DNA of 41,446 nucleotides from Dehalococcoidia bacterium (GCA_022825745.1 JAJDWF010000028.1:1-41446), one strand, 5' to 3'. Positions 30,608-39,935 are shown, counted from the stretch's first letter. Program-made: numbers and translations. The notes: generated from the letters alone by a model not told the origin.

Positions 30608-33079
30608 CTATCTCGCAACCGCCCCGTGCGTCTTCACCCACAGCGTCTCGCCGTCGCTGATGTACTCCACCGTCCCGTCCCGGGCGGTCAGAAACACGCG
30701 CTCGGCCCCCGCTGCCGATTCCAACCGCCGCATCACATCGCCGTGCGGATGGCCGTATCGGTTGTCCCGTCCCGCCGATATGACCGCGCTCCGGGGATTC
30801 ACCAATTCCAGGAAAGACTGCGTCGTCGAAGTCCGGCTCCCGTGATGGCCGACCTTGAGCACGTCGGCCCGCAGTTTGTCCCTGGCGACCCCAGCCAGAT
30901 ACCTCTCCGCGTCCACCTCAATGTCGCCCGTCAGCAGAAACGACACTTCCCCATAGTCCAGCCGCAGCACCATGCTGCCGTTGTTGGCGTTCTTTTCGAC
31001 TCCCGCCGGCAACGCGCCGGACGGCGGGTGAAGCGTTTCCAATGTTACGTTCCGTCCCAGTTGAATACGATGGCCCGCGTGTAAAACCGCCGTCGGATGC
31101 TCCCGATCCCTCAACACTGCCTCCCACTGCGGACGCAAAGCGGACCCTTGCGGCGCACCCACACCCTGCAACACGACGCCGGCCCGGTATCTATCCAGCA
31201 CCCCTAGCAGCCCTCCCACGTGGTCGCTGTCCAGGTGCGTTGCCGCCACCACGTCCAGCGAGCGATCCCCCGGCGGCATCAGCGACGCCACTGCCGCCAG
31301 CGTGGTCTCGGCGTCGGGGCCGCCGTCCACCAGCATTTGCTGTCCCTCCGGCGTAACTATCAGGATTGCGTCCCCCTGTCCCACGTCCAGCGCGTACACG
31401 TGCAGCAGTCCGTCGGATTTGGCGCTTGCGAACTGGCCGAACAGCAGCAGAGCCGCCATAGCCGCTACTGGAACCGCGCCGGCCAGGAAAGCCGGCAACC
31501 CGGCTGGTCGCCAACGCGGACGCCTCCGCAGGCCGGCAACGGCGCGGCGCGTCCGCCCCGACGACGCCAGCACCGCCAGCAGCCCGGTCATCCCCAACCA
31601 GCCCGCTGCTATGGGAATCGTCAGCCACGGCGCCGGCAGCAGTATCGGCGGCATCGCGTCCGCCACCCGGATCAGCCACGCCAACGGCGCCCACGCCAGC
31701 GTACCCAGGCCCGATGCCAACGCCGGCGCGAACAGCCCCACTACGGACGTAGCCGCCGCGCCCAACAGCGCGCCCGCCATCGCCGGCATAGCCAGCACAG
31801 TGGCCGGTACGCTCATCAGGGGAATTTCACCAAAATGCCAGGCCACCAGCGGCAGCGTCGCCAGGGTGGTTGTGGTCGAGATCACCACCGACGCAATCAG
31901 CAGCGACAACCCGTAACCTCCCGAGCGTGCTGTCCCGGACTGCGAACCGGACAACGGGGCGGACACGGCAGCCGTCAGAGCCGCTATCAAGGGCAACCCC
32001 AGGATCACTCCGGCCATAGCGGTAAAGCTGAGTTGGAACGACAGGCTGCTGAACAAGTGCGGGTCGATCAACAGCATCGCCGCGCCGGCCAGCAACAGCG
32101 CCGTCAGTCCGCGCATCCCGCGCCCCAGCAGCCCTTGGACCAGGAACAGGCTGCCCATGATCGCTGCCCGCACCACCGGCGGGTCCAGACCGGAGAGAAT
32201 GGCGTAACCCCATACCACCAGTCCTGCGGTTGCGATGGCCCAAAAATTGCTGCGTCCGGCCAACGCCGAGCCTGCCGCCAGCGTCAACGCCATCACGACG
32301 CCCACGTGCAAGCCTGAAATCGCCAGCAGGTGCGACATCCCCGCCGTGCGGAAGGATTCCTTGACCGGCCGCGGCAGTTCCGACCGGATGCCCAACAGCA
32401 ATGCCTGCGCCAAACCCGCCTGCGGTTCCGGTATGGAACGTTGTAAAGCCGCCGCCAGCCCAGTCCTGGCACGATGCAATATGGCCGCCAGCCTGGCCCC
32501 ACCGCCCGTTGCCACCAACTCGGCGTCCCGCGCCCACATCACGCCGGCGATGCCCTGCGATTCCAGCCACGCCGCGTAGTCAAAATCGCCGATTGGTTCC
32601 GGCCGCTCCACGCTCCCGGACACCCGCAGCGTGTCGCCGTAGCGCAAAAATGGCCGGCTCCGCTGCGCCGCGAGGTCATCCGGCGGCAACGTGTACACCA
32701 GCAGGTTGGCGCCCATCGGAAGGCTGCCGGCGCCGCCGTCAGCGTCCGACACTACCCGGCCCCGGAAGCGGTACCTGCTGCCCGACGTTTCCGGCGCGTC
32801 GTCTATCACCACGCTGGCGGTGATGTTCGACCCCGTGAGCACGGTGGGCAGCGCCGGCTCGCCGGCGGATTCGGCCCGCCAAACCCCGAAGACCAACGCC
32901 GCCGCCAGCAGCATCGACCCCGCCGGCAATCCGAACAACCTGAGCGCGAGCGCGAATCCCAGCGCTGCCAACGCAAGCAGCAGCAGCGGCAACGCCGAGG
33001 TTTGCGGCCAGCCGAACCACACGCCAACCCCAACGCCGGCGACCAGGCCGGCCAGGATCAGATCGGGTATCAGCCGCAT
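30608..33079 (-). CDS. comEC: ComEC/Rec2 DNA-uptake channel
   Basis: An 823-residue competence protein with three parts. An N-terminal DUF4131 region (helices and an OB-fold, to about 190). The polytopic competence domain (about 210-520) with SHLLAISGLHVGVVMAL, the family signature. A C-terminal metallo-beta-lactamase-like domain (about 545-800) with VGQGDAILI and THLDSDHVGG (H615, D617, D619, H620), and HHGSRTS later. It moves single-stranded DNA across the membrane during transformation. It lies 44 nt behind comEA. All three domains are intact, suggesting the cell can take up DNA. Confidence 0.93.
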   Translation of the reverse strand: MRLIPDLILAGLVAGVGVGVWFGWPQTSALPLLLLALAALGFALALRLFGLPAGSMLLAAALVFGVWRAESAGEPALPTVLTGSNITASVVIDDAPETSGSRYRFRGRVVSDADGGAGSLPMGANLLVYTLPPDDLAAQRSRPFLRYGDTLRVSGSVERPEPIGDFDYAAWLESQGIAGVMWARDAELVATGGGARLAAILHRARTGLAAALQRSIPEPQAGLAQALLLGIRSELPRPVKESFRTAGMSHLLAISGLHVGVVMALTLAAGSALAGRSNFWAIATAGLVVWGYAILSGLDPPVVRAAIMGSLFLVQGLLGRGMRGLTALLLAGAAMLLIDPHLFSSLSFQLSFTAMAGVILGLPLIAALTAAVSAPLSGSQSGTARSGGYGLSLLIASVVISTTTTLATLPLVAWHFGEIPLMSVPATVLAMPAMAGALLGAAATSVVGLFAPALASGLGTLAWAPLAWLIRVADAMPPILLPAPWLTIPIAAGWLGMTGLLAVLASSGRTRRAVAGLRRRPRWRPAGLPAFLAGAVPVAAMAALLLFGQFASAKSDGLLHVYALDVGQGDAILIVTPEGQQMLVDGGPDAETTLAAVASLMPPGDRSLDVVAATHLDSDHVGGLLGVLDRYRAGVVLQGVGAPQGSALRPQWEAVLRDREHPTAVLHAGHRIQLGRNVTLETLHPPSGALPAGVEKNANNGSMVLRLDYGEVSFLLTGDIEVDAERYLAGVARDKLRADVLKVGHHGSRTSTTQSFLELVNPRSAVISAGRDNRYGHPHGDVMRRLESAAGAERVFLTARDGTVEYISDGETLWVKTHGAVAR

Positions 33080-33123
33080 ACCCGTTACAACAAAATCCTG
33101 TCCATCCCGTCCATCGTTGTCAG

Positions 33124-33837
33124 TTACCGGCTGTTCACGGTAATCATGTCCACCACCCGCCCGTAGATGCCGTCGCCGATGCCCGACACGGCGGTTATGC
33201 CGTCCGTGGTAACGAACGGCCCCGCCTGCTCCCGGTGGTCCACGATGGACCGCGCCCGAACCTCACCGATGCCGGGCAGCGTCTCCAGGCATTCGGCGCT
33301 GGCCACGTTGATGTCAAGCGGAACGACGCAGGCGGCAGCGGACGGAACTTCGCTTGCCCCGGACCCGCCGGCATCCGGGACCGTGCCAACCGCGCTATCC
33401 TCGCTTGCCCCTTTGGCCGGTATCCGGTAGTGTACGGCGTCCGCTACGTAGGCCGCCAGGTTGACGCGGTTCAGGTCGGCGTTCTCGGTGGCGCCGCCGG
33501 CCAGATTTAAAACGTCATCCAGCCGCTGCCCGTCAGGTACAGTGTAAACTCCCGGCTTGACGACCTCACCGGTGATGTACACGGCTATATCCGGTATATC
33601 CGGCGCTGCCGGCGTATCGTCAGGCCGCGCGCCTTGCGCCGGCGTCGTGGGCAACTCGGCGCTGCTCTCTGCCGAAGCCGGCGCGGGCGAGATGATTCGC
33701 ACCTCGCCGTCGGCTTGCGGGCCGCCGTCGTCGTTTCCCGTCAGCATCCACGCGGCCACGCCAAGTATCATGATGGCGGCCACGGCGGACACCATGGTTG
33801 CCAGGAATTTCCTGGAGCCTGCTGCTATCAAGGTCAT
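33124..33837 (-). CDS. comEA: ComEA-like DNA-binding protein with SLBB and HhH domains
   Basis: A 237-residue protein: an N-terminal membrane anchor (about 11-32), a Pro/Ala/Ser/Asp-rich spacer (45-80), a SLBB ligand-binding domain (PDIAVYITGEVVKPGVYTVP, 82-140), and a helix-hairpin-helix domain (174-237) with LPGIGE and VSGIGD. This is the layout of ComEA, which binds double-stranded DNA at the cell surface and hands it to ComEC. ATG 33837 is chosen because AGAGG is 5 nt upstream; a GTG 18 nt further upstream lacks a site. Co-transcribed with comEC. Confidence 0.88.
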   Translation of the reverse strand: MTLIAAGSRKFLATMVSAVAAIMILGVAAWMLTGNDDGGPQADGEVRIISPAPASAESSAELPTTPAQGARPDDTPAAPDIPDIAVYITGEVVKPGVYTVPDGQRLDDVLNLAGGATENADLNRVNLAAYVADAVHYRIPAKGASEDSAVGTVPDAGGSGASEVPSAAACVVPLDINVASAECLETLPGIGEVRARSIVDHREQAGPFVTTDGITAVSGIGDGIYGRVVDMITVNSR

Positions 33838-33935
33838 CACCTCTGTATTCTGCACTTTATGTTATGTCGCCATTGTAATTCGATGCGAACATGCCTGCAA
33901 TCCGTTTCATCTGCTACAATCCCGCCAACTCACCC

Positions 33936-33978
33936 GCTCATCCTGAGCTGCCGTAGCTTCGCCTATGGTGAATCGAAG
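33936..33978. repeat. Intergenic two-stem palindrome
   Basis: GCTCA-TCC-TGAGC (33936-33948) and CTTCG, 12 nt, CGAAG (33957-33978). The CTCATCCTGAGC to CGAAGGA layout recalls a repeat widely seen in bacterial intergenic DNA. It sits just upstream of the SMP-30 gene's ribosome site. Confidence 0.45.
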
Positions 33979-34001
33979 GACCCCATAAGGAGAACCCCAA
34001 C

Positions 34002-34913
34002 ATGTCCTGGCGTTTCAGCCTCCTCAACCGCTTTGAAGACCCGCCCGGCGGCATCACCGAAGGCCCTGCCTGGAACGGCGAGGTCGTCCTGTTCACCCAC
34101 ATCCATGCCAGCCGCATCTACGCCTACAACCCCAAGTCCGGCGAGTTCTCGGTGTTCCGCGAAAACACCAACCGCACCAACGGCCTCGCTTTTGACGCCG
34201 ATGGCCGCCTCTTCGGATGCTGCCAGAATGGCCGCGCCATCGTCCGTTTCGACCCGGACGGCAGCACGGTCACCATCGCCGACAACCTGGACGGCGTCCC
34301 CCTGAACACCCCCAACGACCTGGCCATCGACCGCCAGGGCCGCATCTGGTTCACCAACCCCTGGAACGCCGGCAACATCGACCCCCACGAGGTCGAGCAG
34401 CTTGACCACCGCTCCATCCTCTGCGCCGTGCCCCAGGCCGACGGCTCCTACCACACCGTCCGCTCCACCTATGACACCACCATGCCCAACGGCATCCTGG
34501 TATCCCCCGACGGCAACACCCTGTACGTCGCCGAGAGCAACAGCGACGAAATCGACATCGACCGCGAGCTGCGCGCCTATCCCATCACCGGCGACGGCAC
34601 CGTGGGCCCCTACAAGACCCTGCACACCTTCGGCCGCGACGCCAACGCCGTGCATCGTGGCATCGACGGCATGTGCCTGGACGCCGACGGCAACATCGTC
34701 GCCACCGCCGGCTGGCCCAGCGGCGGCCCCGGCCCCATGCTCTACGTGTTCTCGCCCACCGGCCGCGTCATCGCAACCCATCCCGTGGCGGCAACCCGAC
34801 CCACCAACGTCTGCTTCGGCGGCGCCGACAATACCGACGTGTTCGTCACCTCCACCGACGGCCACTTCTTCCACGCCAAAACCGACACCGTCGGCTGGGC
34901 CATCTACCCGTAG
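34002..34913 (+). CDS. SMP-30/gluconolactonase family propeller
   Basis: A 303-residue six-bladed propeller hydrolase. Landmarks are E20 in GITEGPAWNG (metal ligand), N105 in LNTPNDLAIDRQGRIWFTNP, N163 in TMPNGILVSPDGNTLYVAES, and GIDGMCLDADGNIVATAGW. These fit the SMP-30 metal site (Glu-Asn-Asn-Asp/Glu). Family members open sugar lactones. ATG 34002 follows AAGGAG. It starts a tight run with the transglutaminase-like gene 17 nt downstream, so an operon is likely. Confidence 0.87.
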   Translation: MSWRFSLLNRFEDPPGGITEGPAWNGEVVLFTHIHASRIYAYNPKSGEFSVFRENTNRTNGLAFDADGRLFGCCQNGRAIVRFDPDGSTVTIADNLDGVPLNTPNDLAIDRQGRIWFTNPWNAGNIDPHEVEQLDHRSILCAVPQADGSYHTVRSTYDTTMPNGILVSPDGNTLYVAESNSDEIDIDRELRAYPITGDGTVGPYKTLHTFGRDANAVHRGIDGMCLDADGNIVATAGWPSGGPGPMLYVFSPTGRVIATHPVAATRPTNVCFGGADNTDVFVTSTDGHFFHAKTDTVGWAIYP

Positions 34914-34930
34914 GTTTCCGGGATGCCCCG

Positions 34931-35539
34931 ATGGCGACGCTCACCGAATTGCTGGAACAGGAAGCCCGAAAACGCGGCCTGATCGCCTCCGACGAGACGG
35001 TCACCGCCGAATCGGCCTTCGCGCTGGTACGGGATATGCCCTACCAGCGCGCCAGCACTCGCCGGCCCGAATCCATCATCGAGGAATGGCGCGGCACCTG
35101 TTCGGGCAAGCACTACGCGCTGGACCGGATTTTCCGCGAAATGGGCATGGACTCCCGCGTCATCATGTGTACCCACCGGTTCACGCCGGACAATACCGCT
35201 CACTTCCCGGCCGACCTGCGCGCTCTGGTCGCTCGGCAACCCGTCCCCGATGTGCATACCTACGTCCGCCTGGAATCCCCTCAGGGCTGGATGACGGTCG
35301 ATGCCACCTGGCCCGGCAGCGCGGGACCCTTGGGCATGCCGGTGAATGGCGTGTTCCAGCCCGGCGCGGACATGGCCATCGCCTGCGACGTCATTGACGC
35401 GTTTGAAGTCCCTGCCGGACGTGATCCGCAGGATTTCAAGGAGCAGTTGATCTCGGAGTTCTGCGGCGAGTCCGGCCAGGCGCGCGACGATTTCATCGAA
35501 GGCATGAGCCGGTGGCTGAGCGAGGCCACGCAAGCATAG
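34931..35539 (+). CDS. Transglutaminase-like cysteine protein
   Basis: A 202-residue protein with a Cys-His-Asp triad in family order: C57 in WRGTCSGKHYALDRIF, H109 in PDVHTYVRLE, and D124 in MTVDATWPG. This is the transglutaminase-like fold, whose bacterial members are mostly proteases or amidases. No signal peptide or membrane helix. Gaps to neighbours are 17 and 28 nt. Substrate unknown; confident on fold, not on activity. Confidence 0.7.
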   Translation: MATLTELLEQEARKRGLIASDETVTAESAFALVRDMPYQRASTRRPESIIEEWRGTCSGKHYALDRIFREMGMDSRVIMCTHRFTPDNTAHFPADLRALVARQPVPDVHTYVRLESPQGWMTVDATWPGSAGPLGMPVNGVFQPGADMAIACDVIDAFEVPAGRDPQDFKEQLISEFCGESGQARDDFIEGMSRWLSEATQA

Positions 35540-35567
35540 CGACAGCGCAATCTCAGGCGGTTCCATC

Positions 35568-35939
35568 ATGCAGCACAGACGGTTGAGCAACTACGGCATC
35601 GGGCGCGAACAACTCCGCCAGGGCGGCGGTCGCGGCAACGGCAACGACCACTTCGACGAACTGGTGGGCAGCACCGAGTTCTACGTCTATCAGACCCCCG
35701 GCCGCCGCGTTAAGGGATTCGACAGCCTGAAGCTCTACGCCGAGGCCGAGGGCTGCGAACTGCTCTACACCGCCGAAGCGCCGCCCGAACTGGCCGACCA
35801 CGAAACCCTGCGCATCACCAACCCGGGAGGCCCGGGCCGCTCCGCCGGGCCGATACCCGACGCCGTGCTCAAGCGCGCCCACTCCTGGGCCCACCGCAAC
35901 AACTTCCTGCACAGCTTCTTCAAGCCCATGTACCGGTGA
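35568..35939 (+). CDS. Conserved-looking protein of unknown function
   Basis: A 123-residue soluble protein I do not recognise. It has a Gly/Asn-rich start (about 15-27), a central strand-rich block (TEFYVYQTPGRRVKGF, KLYAEAEGCELLYTAEAP), a Gly/Pro turn (about 87-94) and an aromatic and basic end, FLHSFFKPMYR. AGGCGG precedes ATG 35568. The stop codon overlaps the GTG start of the methyltransferase (GTGA), so the two are translated together. A role linked to that methyltransferase is inference. Confidence 0.6.
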   Translation: MQHRRLSNYGIGREQLRQGGGRGNGNDHFDELVGSTEFYVYQTPGRRVKGFDSLKLYAEAEGCELLYTAEAPPELADHETLRITNPGGPGRSAGPIPDAVLKRAHSWAHRNNFLHSFFKPMYR

Positions 35940-37270
35940 CGACAATTCCCACCCCGGCGGAACGCGCCATCCGCCGCCGCATCGCCCGCCACGGCCCCAT
36001 CACCTTCGCCGACTTCATGGCCGCCGCTCTCTACGGCCCGGGCGGCTACTACACCCGTCCCGCCGCCGGCGCCGATTACTACACCGGCCCTCAGATCCAT
36101 CCCGCCTTCGGCGCGCTGCTGGCCGTCCAGTTGTTCCACCTCTGGACGCTGCTGGAGCGTCCCGACCCGTTCAACGTCCTGGAACCCGGCGGGGGCGACG
36201 GCCTGCTCTGCCGCGATGTCCTTACCGCCGCTCGCCACCTGCCCGACGGCTTCGTCGATGCCATCCGGTACACCGTCCTCGACCGGCGACCCGCAACCGG
36301 CTGGGAACACGGTTTCCCCAACGCTGACCGAGTCGTCGGAGACGCTCTTGCGCCCGGTCAAGCATCCGCCCTGCCTCCGTTCCACTGCGTCCTCTCCAAC
36401 GAACTGCTCGATGCCCTGCCCGTCCACCGGGTACGCATGGATGGCGGACACTCGCGCGAACTCTACGTCGGCATCGAGTCCGACGTCGCCGACGGTTATG
36501 AGGGCGCGCTGGTCGAGCAGCCGGCCGAACCTTCAACCCCGGATCTGGAATCTCGTCTCTCGGATTTGGGCATCACCCTGTCCGAGGGCCAAACCGCCGA
36601 AATCTGCCTGCTCCTGGACGCCTGGGCCGCTGCCACCGCCGCGCTGCTCGACACCGGCTTTGTCCTCACCATCGACTACGGGCGCGCCGCCGCCGACCTC
36701 TACGACCCCGCGCTGCGACCCCACGGAACCCTCGTGACCTACCGCGCCCATCGCCAGACCGACGCGCCGCTGCACGACGTGGGACGTCAGGACATCACGG
36801 CCCAGGTCGATTTCACCTCCGTCCAGCGAGCGAGCGAAGCCGCCGGACTGTCCACCGTCGGCAACGTCCCCCAGGGCTGGTTCCTCCAACGCCTCGGCCT
36901 CCAGACCGTCCGACGCAACGCGGCCCCGCTTGACGCCGGCGGAAGCGGCTGGATTACCCTCCCCGTCGGACCCGACGGCCTCCCTCCCGAAACCCTGCCC
37001 GATGCGCTCCAACCGGAACCCGATGACAGCCGCGTCTGGCGTACCAACTTGACCCACCTGGCCCAACCCGGCGGCCTCGGCGACTTTCGCGTCCTGCTCC
37101 AGGCCAAAGGACTCGCCCCCGAACGCGCCGCCGCCGCCCTGTCGTGGCTCGATGGTGAACCCGCCAAACATGACTACACCCCGTCGTCCCTCGCCGCCCT
37201 GATCCCGCCGCACACGCTGGCCCTCGGCCCCGAACGCATCCGACTCGCCGGGAATCCACAGCCACAGTAG
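35936..37270 (+). CDS. NDUFAF7/MidA family SAM-dependent methyltransferase
   Basis: A 444-residue DUF185 protein. The N-terminal ITFADFMAAALYGPGGYYT is the family hallmark. FNVLEPGGGDGLLCRDVL (around 80) is the SAM-binding loop, VLSNELLDALPVHRV (around 150) and VLTIDYGRAAADLYD (around 245) complete the domain. NDUFAF7 symmetrically dimethylates an arginine of a complex I subunit in mitochondria; bacterial targets are unproven. The start is GTG 35936, overlapping the previous stop. No nuo genes are in the window. Confidence 0.88.
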   Translation: MTTIPTPAERAIRRRIARHGPITFADFMAAALYGPGGYYTRPAAGADYYTGPQIHPAFGALLAVQLFHLWTLLERPDPFNVLEPGGGDGLLCRDVLTAARHLPDGFVDAIRYTVLDRRPATGWEHGFPNADRVVGDALAPGQASALPPFHCVLSNELLDALPVHRVRMDGGHSRELYVGIESDVADGYEGALVEQPAEPSTPDLESRLSDLGITLSEGQTAEICLLLDAWAAATAALLDTGFVLTIDYGRAAADLYDPALRPHGTLVTYRAHRQTDAPLHDVGRQDITAQVDFTSVQRASEAAGLSTVGNVPQGWFLQRLGLQTVRRNAAPLDAGGSGWITLPVGPDGLPPETLPDALQPEPDDSRVWRTNLTHLAQPGGLGDFRVLLQAKGLAPERAAAALSWLDGEPAKHDYTPSSLAALIPPHTLALGPERIRLAGNPQPQ

Positions 37271-37276
37271 TATAAT
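37271..37276 (+). promoter_or_regulatory. Possible -10 box (TATAAT)
   Basis: A perfect TATAAT 50 bp before the CoA-transferase start, right after the methyltransferase stop. No -35 hexamer is at the proper distance, so the promoter is tentative. Confidence 0.3.
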
Positions 37277-37326
37277 CGCCCCCAAAGCCAGCTTTCCTTC
37301 ACCGCACCAGCCATCAGGAAATCCCT

Positions 37327-38595
37327 ATGCCCGGCCCTCTGCACGGCATCAACGTCGTGGAGTTCTCCACGATGATCGCCACACCCACCGCCGGTATGCT
37401 CCTGGCCGACATGGGCGCCAGCGTCATCAAGGTCGAACCCCCCTGGGGCGACCTCTGGCGCTACGCCCAGGCCGTCCTGCCCACCGACGGCCGCCCCTTC
37501 ATGGCCTACAACCGTGGCAAACGCTCCATGACCCTGGACCTCACCAGGCCCGAAGCCGCCGACGTGGTGCGCCGCCTCACCGAGCAGGCCGACGTCATCC
37601 TTGCCAACAACCGTCCCGACGTCGCCGGACGCCTAGGCATCGACTACGAGACCCTGTCCGCCATTAACCCGGCCATCATCTACTGCGAAGGTTCCGCCTT
37701 CGGCCACGAGGGTCCCGACGCCTACCGTCCCGGCTACGACATCATCATCCAGGCCATGTCCGGCATCGCCACCGCCGAGGGCAAGGTCGTCAACGGAGTG
37801 CCCGAGCAGATCGTCGCCAGCCCCCTCGTCGATTCCGCCTGCGGTCTCGCCCAGGCCTGGGCCGTCTGCGGCGCGCTGTTCGCCAAAGAGCGCAACGGCG
37901 GTAAAGGCCAGAAGCTCGAAGCCTCCCTGCTTGGCGCCAGCCTGCTCATGCTCGGCATGCGTTTCGTCCGCATCGACTCCCTTGACCTGGGACCCCACCG
38001 GGAGGTCCGCGAATCCGTGGACGCCATGCGCTCCGCCGGCACACCCTATCCCGACTTGCTGGAGGTCTATCAGGCCCAGCACTTCCAGTCCCCCGGCAAC
38101 ATCTACTACCGCTTCTTCCAGACCGCCGACGGTATGCTGGTGGTCGGTTGCCTCAACGCCGCCCTGCGCCTCAAGCTGCTGGACGTTATCGGCCTCCACG
38201 ACATCCGATTCGACGAGGGCTACGACCAGCACTCTCAGGAAGCCGCCGACTTCGGCGCCCAACTGATGACCGACGCCGAAGCGATATTCCGCGCCAAAAC
38301 CAACAACGAATGGCTGGCCCTGCTGGACGCTGCCGGCGTCCCGGCCGGCCCGGTGCGCTTCGTCGAGGAACTGTTCGACCACCCCCAGGTGGAGGCCAAC
38401 AACTTCGCCGTGGACGTGAACCACCGGGACCTCGGCAACGTCCGCATGGCCGGCCCCCTGGTCTCCTTCAGCGACACCCCCCTCCAAGCCGGCGATCTCC
38501 CCGCCCTCGGCGAACACACCGACACCGTCCTCACCGAACTGGGCTATCCCCCCGACGTAGTCACCCAATGGCGCGAATCCGACGTAATTCTGTGA
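37327..38595 (+). CDS. CaiB/BaiF family III CoA-transferase (single domain)
   Basis: A 422-residue single-unit family III CoA-transferase. Landmarks are INVVEFSTMIATPTAGMLLA, VIKVEPPWGD, NRGKRSMTLDL, and VIQ-type AMSGIA at about 143. At the catalytic Asp position (GKGQKLEASLLGA) I read Gly203. The length is the usual one for the family. AGGAAA precedes the ATG. The glutaredoxin fusion gene follows 40 nt later. Substrate unknown; activity by the classical aspartyl anhydride route is questionable. Confidence 0.87.
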   Translation: MPGPLHGINVVEFSTMIATPTAGMLLADMGASVIKVEPPWGDLWRYAQAVLPTDGRPFMAYNRGKRSMTLDLTRPEAADVVRRLTEQADVILANNRPDVAGRLGIDYETLSAINPAIIYCEGSAFGHEGPDAYRPGYDIIIQAMSGIATAEGKVVNGVPEQIVASPLVDSACGLAQAWAVCGALFAKERNGGKGQKLEASLLGASLLMLGMRFVRIDSLDLGPHREVRESVDAMRSAGTPYPDLLEVYQAQHFQSPGNIYYRFFQTADGMLVVGCLNAALRLKLLDVIGLHDIRFDEGYDQHSQEAADFGAQLMTDAEAIFRAKTNNEWLALLDAAGVPAGPVRFVEELFDHPQVEANNFAVDVNHRDLGNVRMAGPLVSFSDTPLQAGDLPALGEHTDTVLTELGYPPDVVTQWRESDVIL

Positions 38596-38635
38596 CATAA
38601 AAGTCCGACCGCCGCCGTTCCGGAGCAAGCATCCG

Positions 38636-39901
38636 ATGACCACGCCCGCCTATCCCAACCTCACCGTGTACGGCGCCCTCTGGTGCCCCGACTGCCGCCG
38701 CTCCAAGCAGTTCCTCGCCGAGCATCGCATCCCCTACCATTGGATCGACATCGAGCAGGAACCGGACGCCCAGGAAACCGTCCGCCGGCTCAACGACGGT
38801 CGCCAGATTATCCCCACCATCGTATTCGACGACGGCGGCCTCGTCCTGGCCGAGCCCAGCAACGCCGAGCTTGCCGCCCGCCTTGGCATCAACCCCCAGG
38901 CCAGCCGCACCCACTACGACCTCATCATCGTCGGCGCCGGCCCCGCCGGTCTCACCGCCGCCATCTACGCCGCCCGCGAGGGCATAGACACCCTCGTCAT
39001 CGAGCGCGGCGGCGTGGGCGGACAGGCCGGCTCCACCGAGCGCATCGACAACTACCCCGGCTTCGCCCAGGGCATCGCCGGCGCCGACCTCGCCGACCGT
39101 ATGCGTGAGCAGGCCGAACGCTTCGGCGTGGAACTCCTGGTAGCCCAGACCGTCGCGTCCATAGCCACCTCTCTCCCCGAGGGAAACGAGTCGGGCGTGC
39201 GCGCCGTCTCCCACACTGTTGCCACCGAATCCGGCCAGCAGTACCGCGCCCCGGCCCTGCTGCTCACCCCGGGCACCCGCTACCGCCGGCTCAACGTCCC
39301 CGGCGAGGACGATTTCATCGGCGCCGGCGTCCACTTCTGTGCCACCTGCGACGGCCCTTTCTACCGCGACCGGGACACCCTGGTGGTTGGCGGCGGCAAC
39401 AGCGGCATCGAGGAGGGCCTGTTCCTCACCCGCTTCGCATCCCATGTAACCGTCCTCGAAGTCGGCGACCGTCTGCGCGCCAGCCAGGTCCTACAAGACA
39501 AGGCCGCCGCCCACCCTCAAATGGACGTCCGCCTCAACACCACCGTCCGCGAGTTTCGCGGCAACGGCAAGCTGGAGTCCGTCCTCGTCGAGGACCTCAA
39601 AACCGGCCATCAGGAGGAACTCCACCCCGCCGGCGTCTTCGTGTTCATCGGCCTGGACCCCAACACCGCCTTCCTCTCCGACGTGGTGCAACTCGATCAG
39701 CGCGGGTTCATCGTAACCGGCGCCGGCCCGAACTCGTCCATGATGGAAACCAGCCGCCACGGCATATTCGCCGCCGGCGACGCCCGCGCCGGCAGCACCA
39801 AGCAGGTGGCCTCCGCTGTGGGCGAGGGCGCCGCCGCTCTCATCGGCATCCGTGCCCACATGGAGGACGAAATCCGCAACCGCGGCTACTCGGGCGACTG
39901 A
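38636..39901 (+). CDS. Glutaredoxin-thioredoxin reductase fusion
   Basis: A 421-residue fusion. Residues 1-85 are a glutaredoxin/NrdH-like domain with CPDC (C17, C20), cis-Pro in QIIPTIVF, and a LAEPSNAEL end. Residues 93-421 are a thioredoxin reductase with FAD loop GAGPAG (100-105), the redox pair CATC (C235, C238), NADPH loop GGGNSG (252-257) and HGIFAAGDARAGSTKQ. Electrons would run NADPH to FAD to CATC to the attached CPDC domain. GGAG lies before ATG 38636. It ends just before a hairpin terminator shared with the opposite strand. Confidence 0.9.
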   Translation: MTTPAYPNLTVYGALWCPDCRRSKQFLAEHRIPYHWIDIEQEPDAQETVRRLNDGRQIIPTIVFDDGGLVLAEPSNAELAARLGINPQASRTHYDLIIVGAGPAGLTAAIYAAREGIDTLVIERGGVGGQAGSTERIDNYPGFAQGIAGADLADRMREQAERFGVELLVAQTVASIATSLPEGNESGVRAVSHTVATESGQQYRAPALLLTPGTRYRRLNVPGEDDFIGAGVHFCATCDGPFYRDRDTLVVGGGNSGIEEGLFLTRFASHVTVLEVGDRLRASQVLQDKAAAHPQMDVRLNTTVREFRGNGKLESVLVEDLKTGHQEELHPAGVFVFIGLDPNTAFLSDVVQLDQRGFIVTGAGPNSSMMETSRHGIFAAGDARAGSTKQVASAVGEGAAALIGIRAHMEDEIRNRGYSGD

Positions 39902-39907
39902 GACAAG

Positions 39908-39935
39908 CAAAAAGGCCGGGGTTATCTCCCCGGCC
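39908..39935 (-). terminator. Rho-independent terminator for the small-protein genes
   Basis: Perfect 8-bp hairpin GGCCGGGG-TTATCT-CCCCGGCC (39914-39935). Read on the minus strand it is followed by TTTTTGCTTG, a proper T-run, so it terminates the small-protein transcription. On the plus strand it lies 13 nt behind the reductase stop but has no T-run. Confidence 0.8.
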
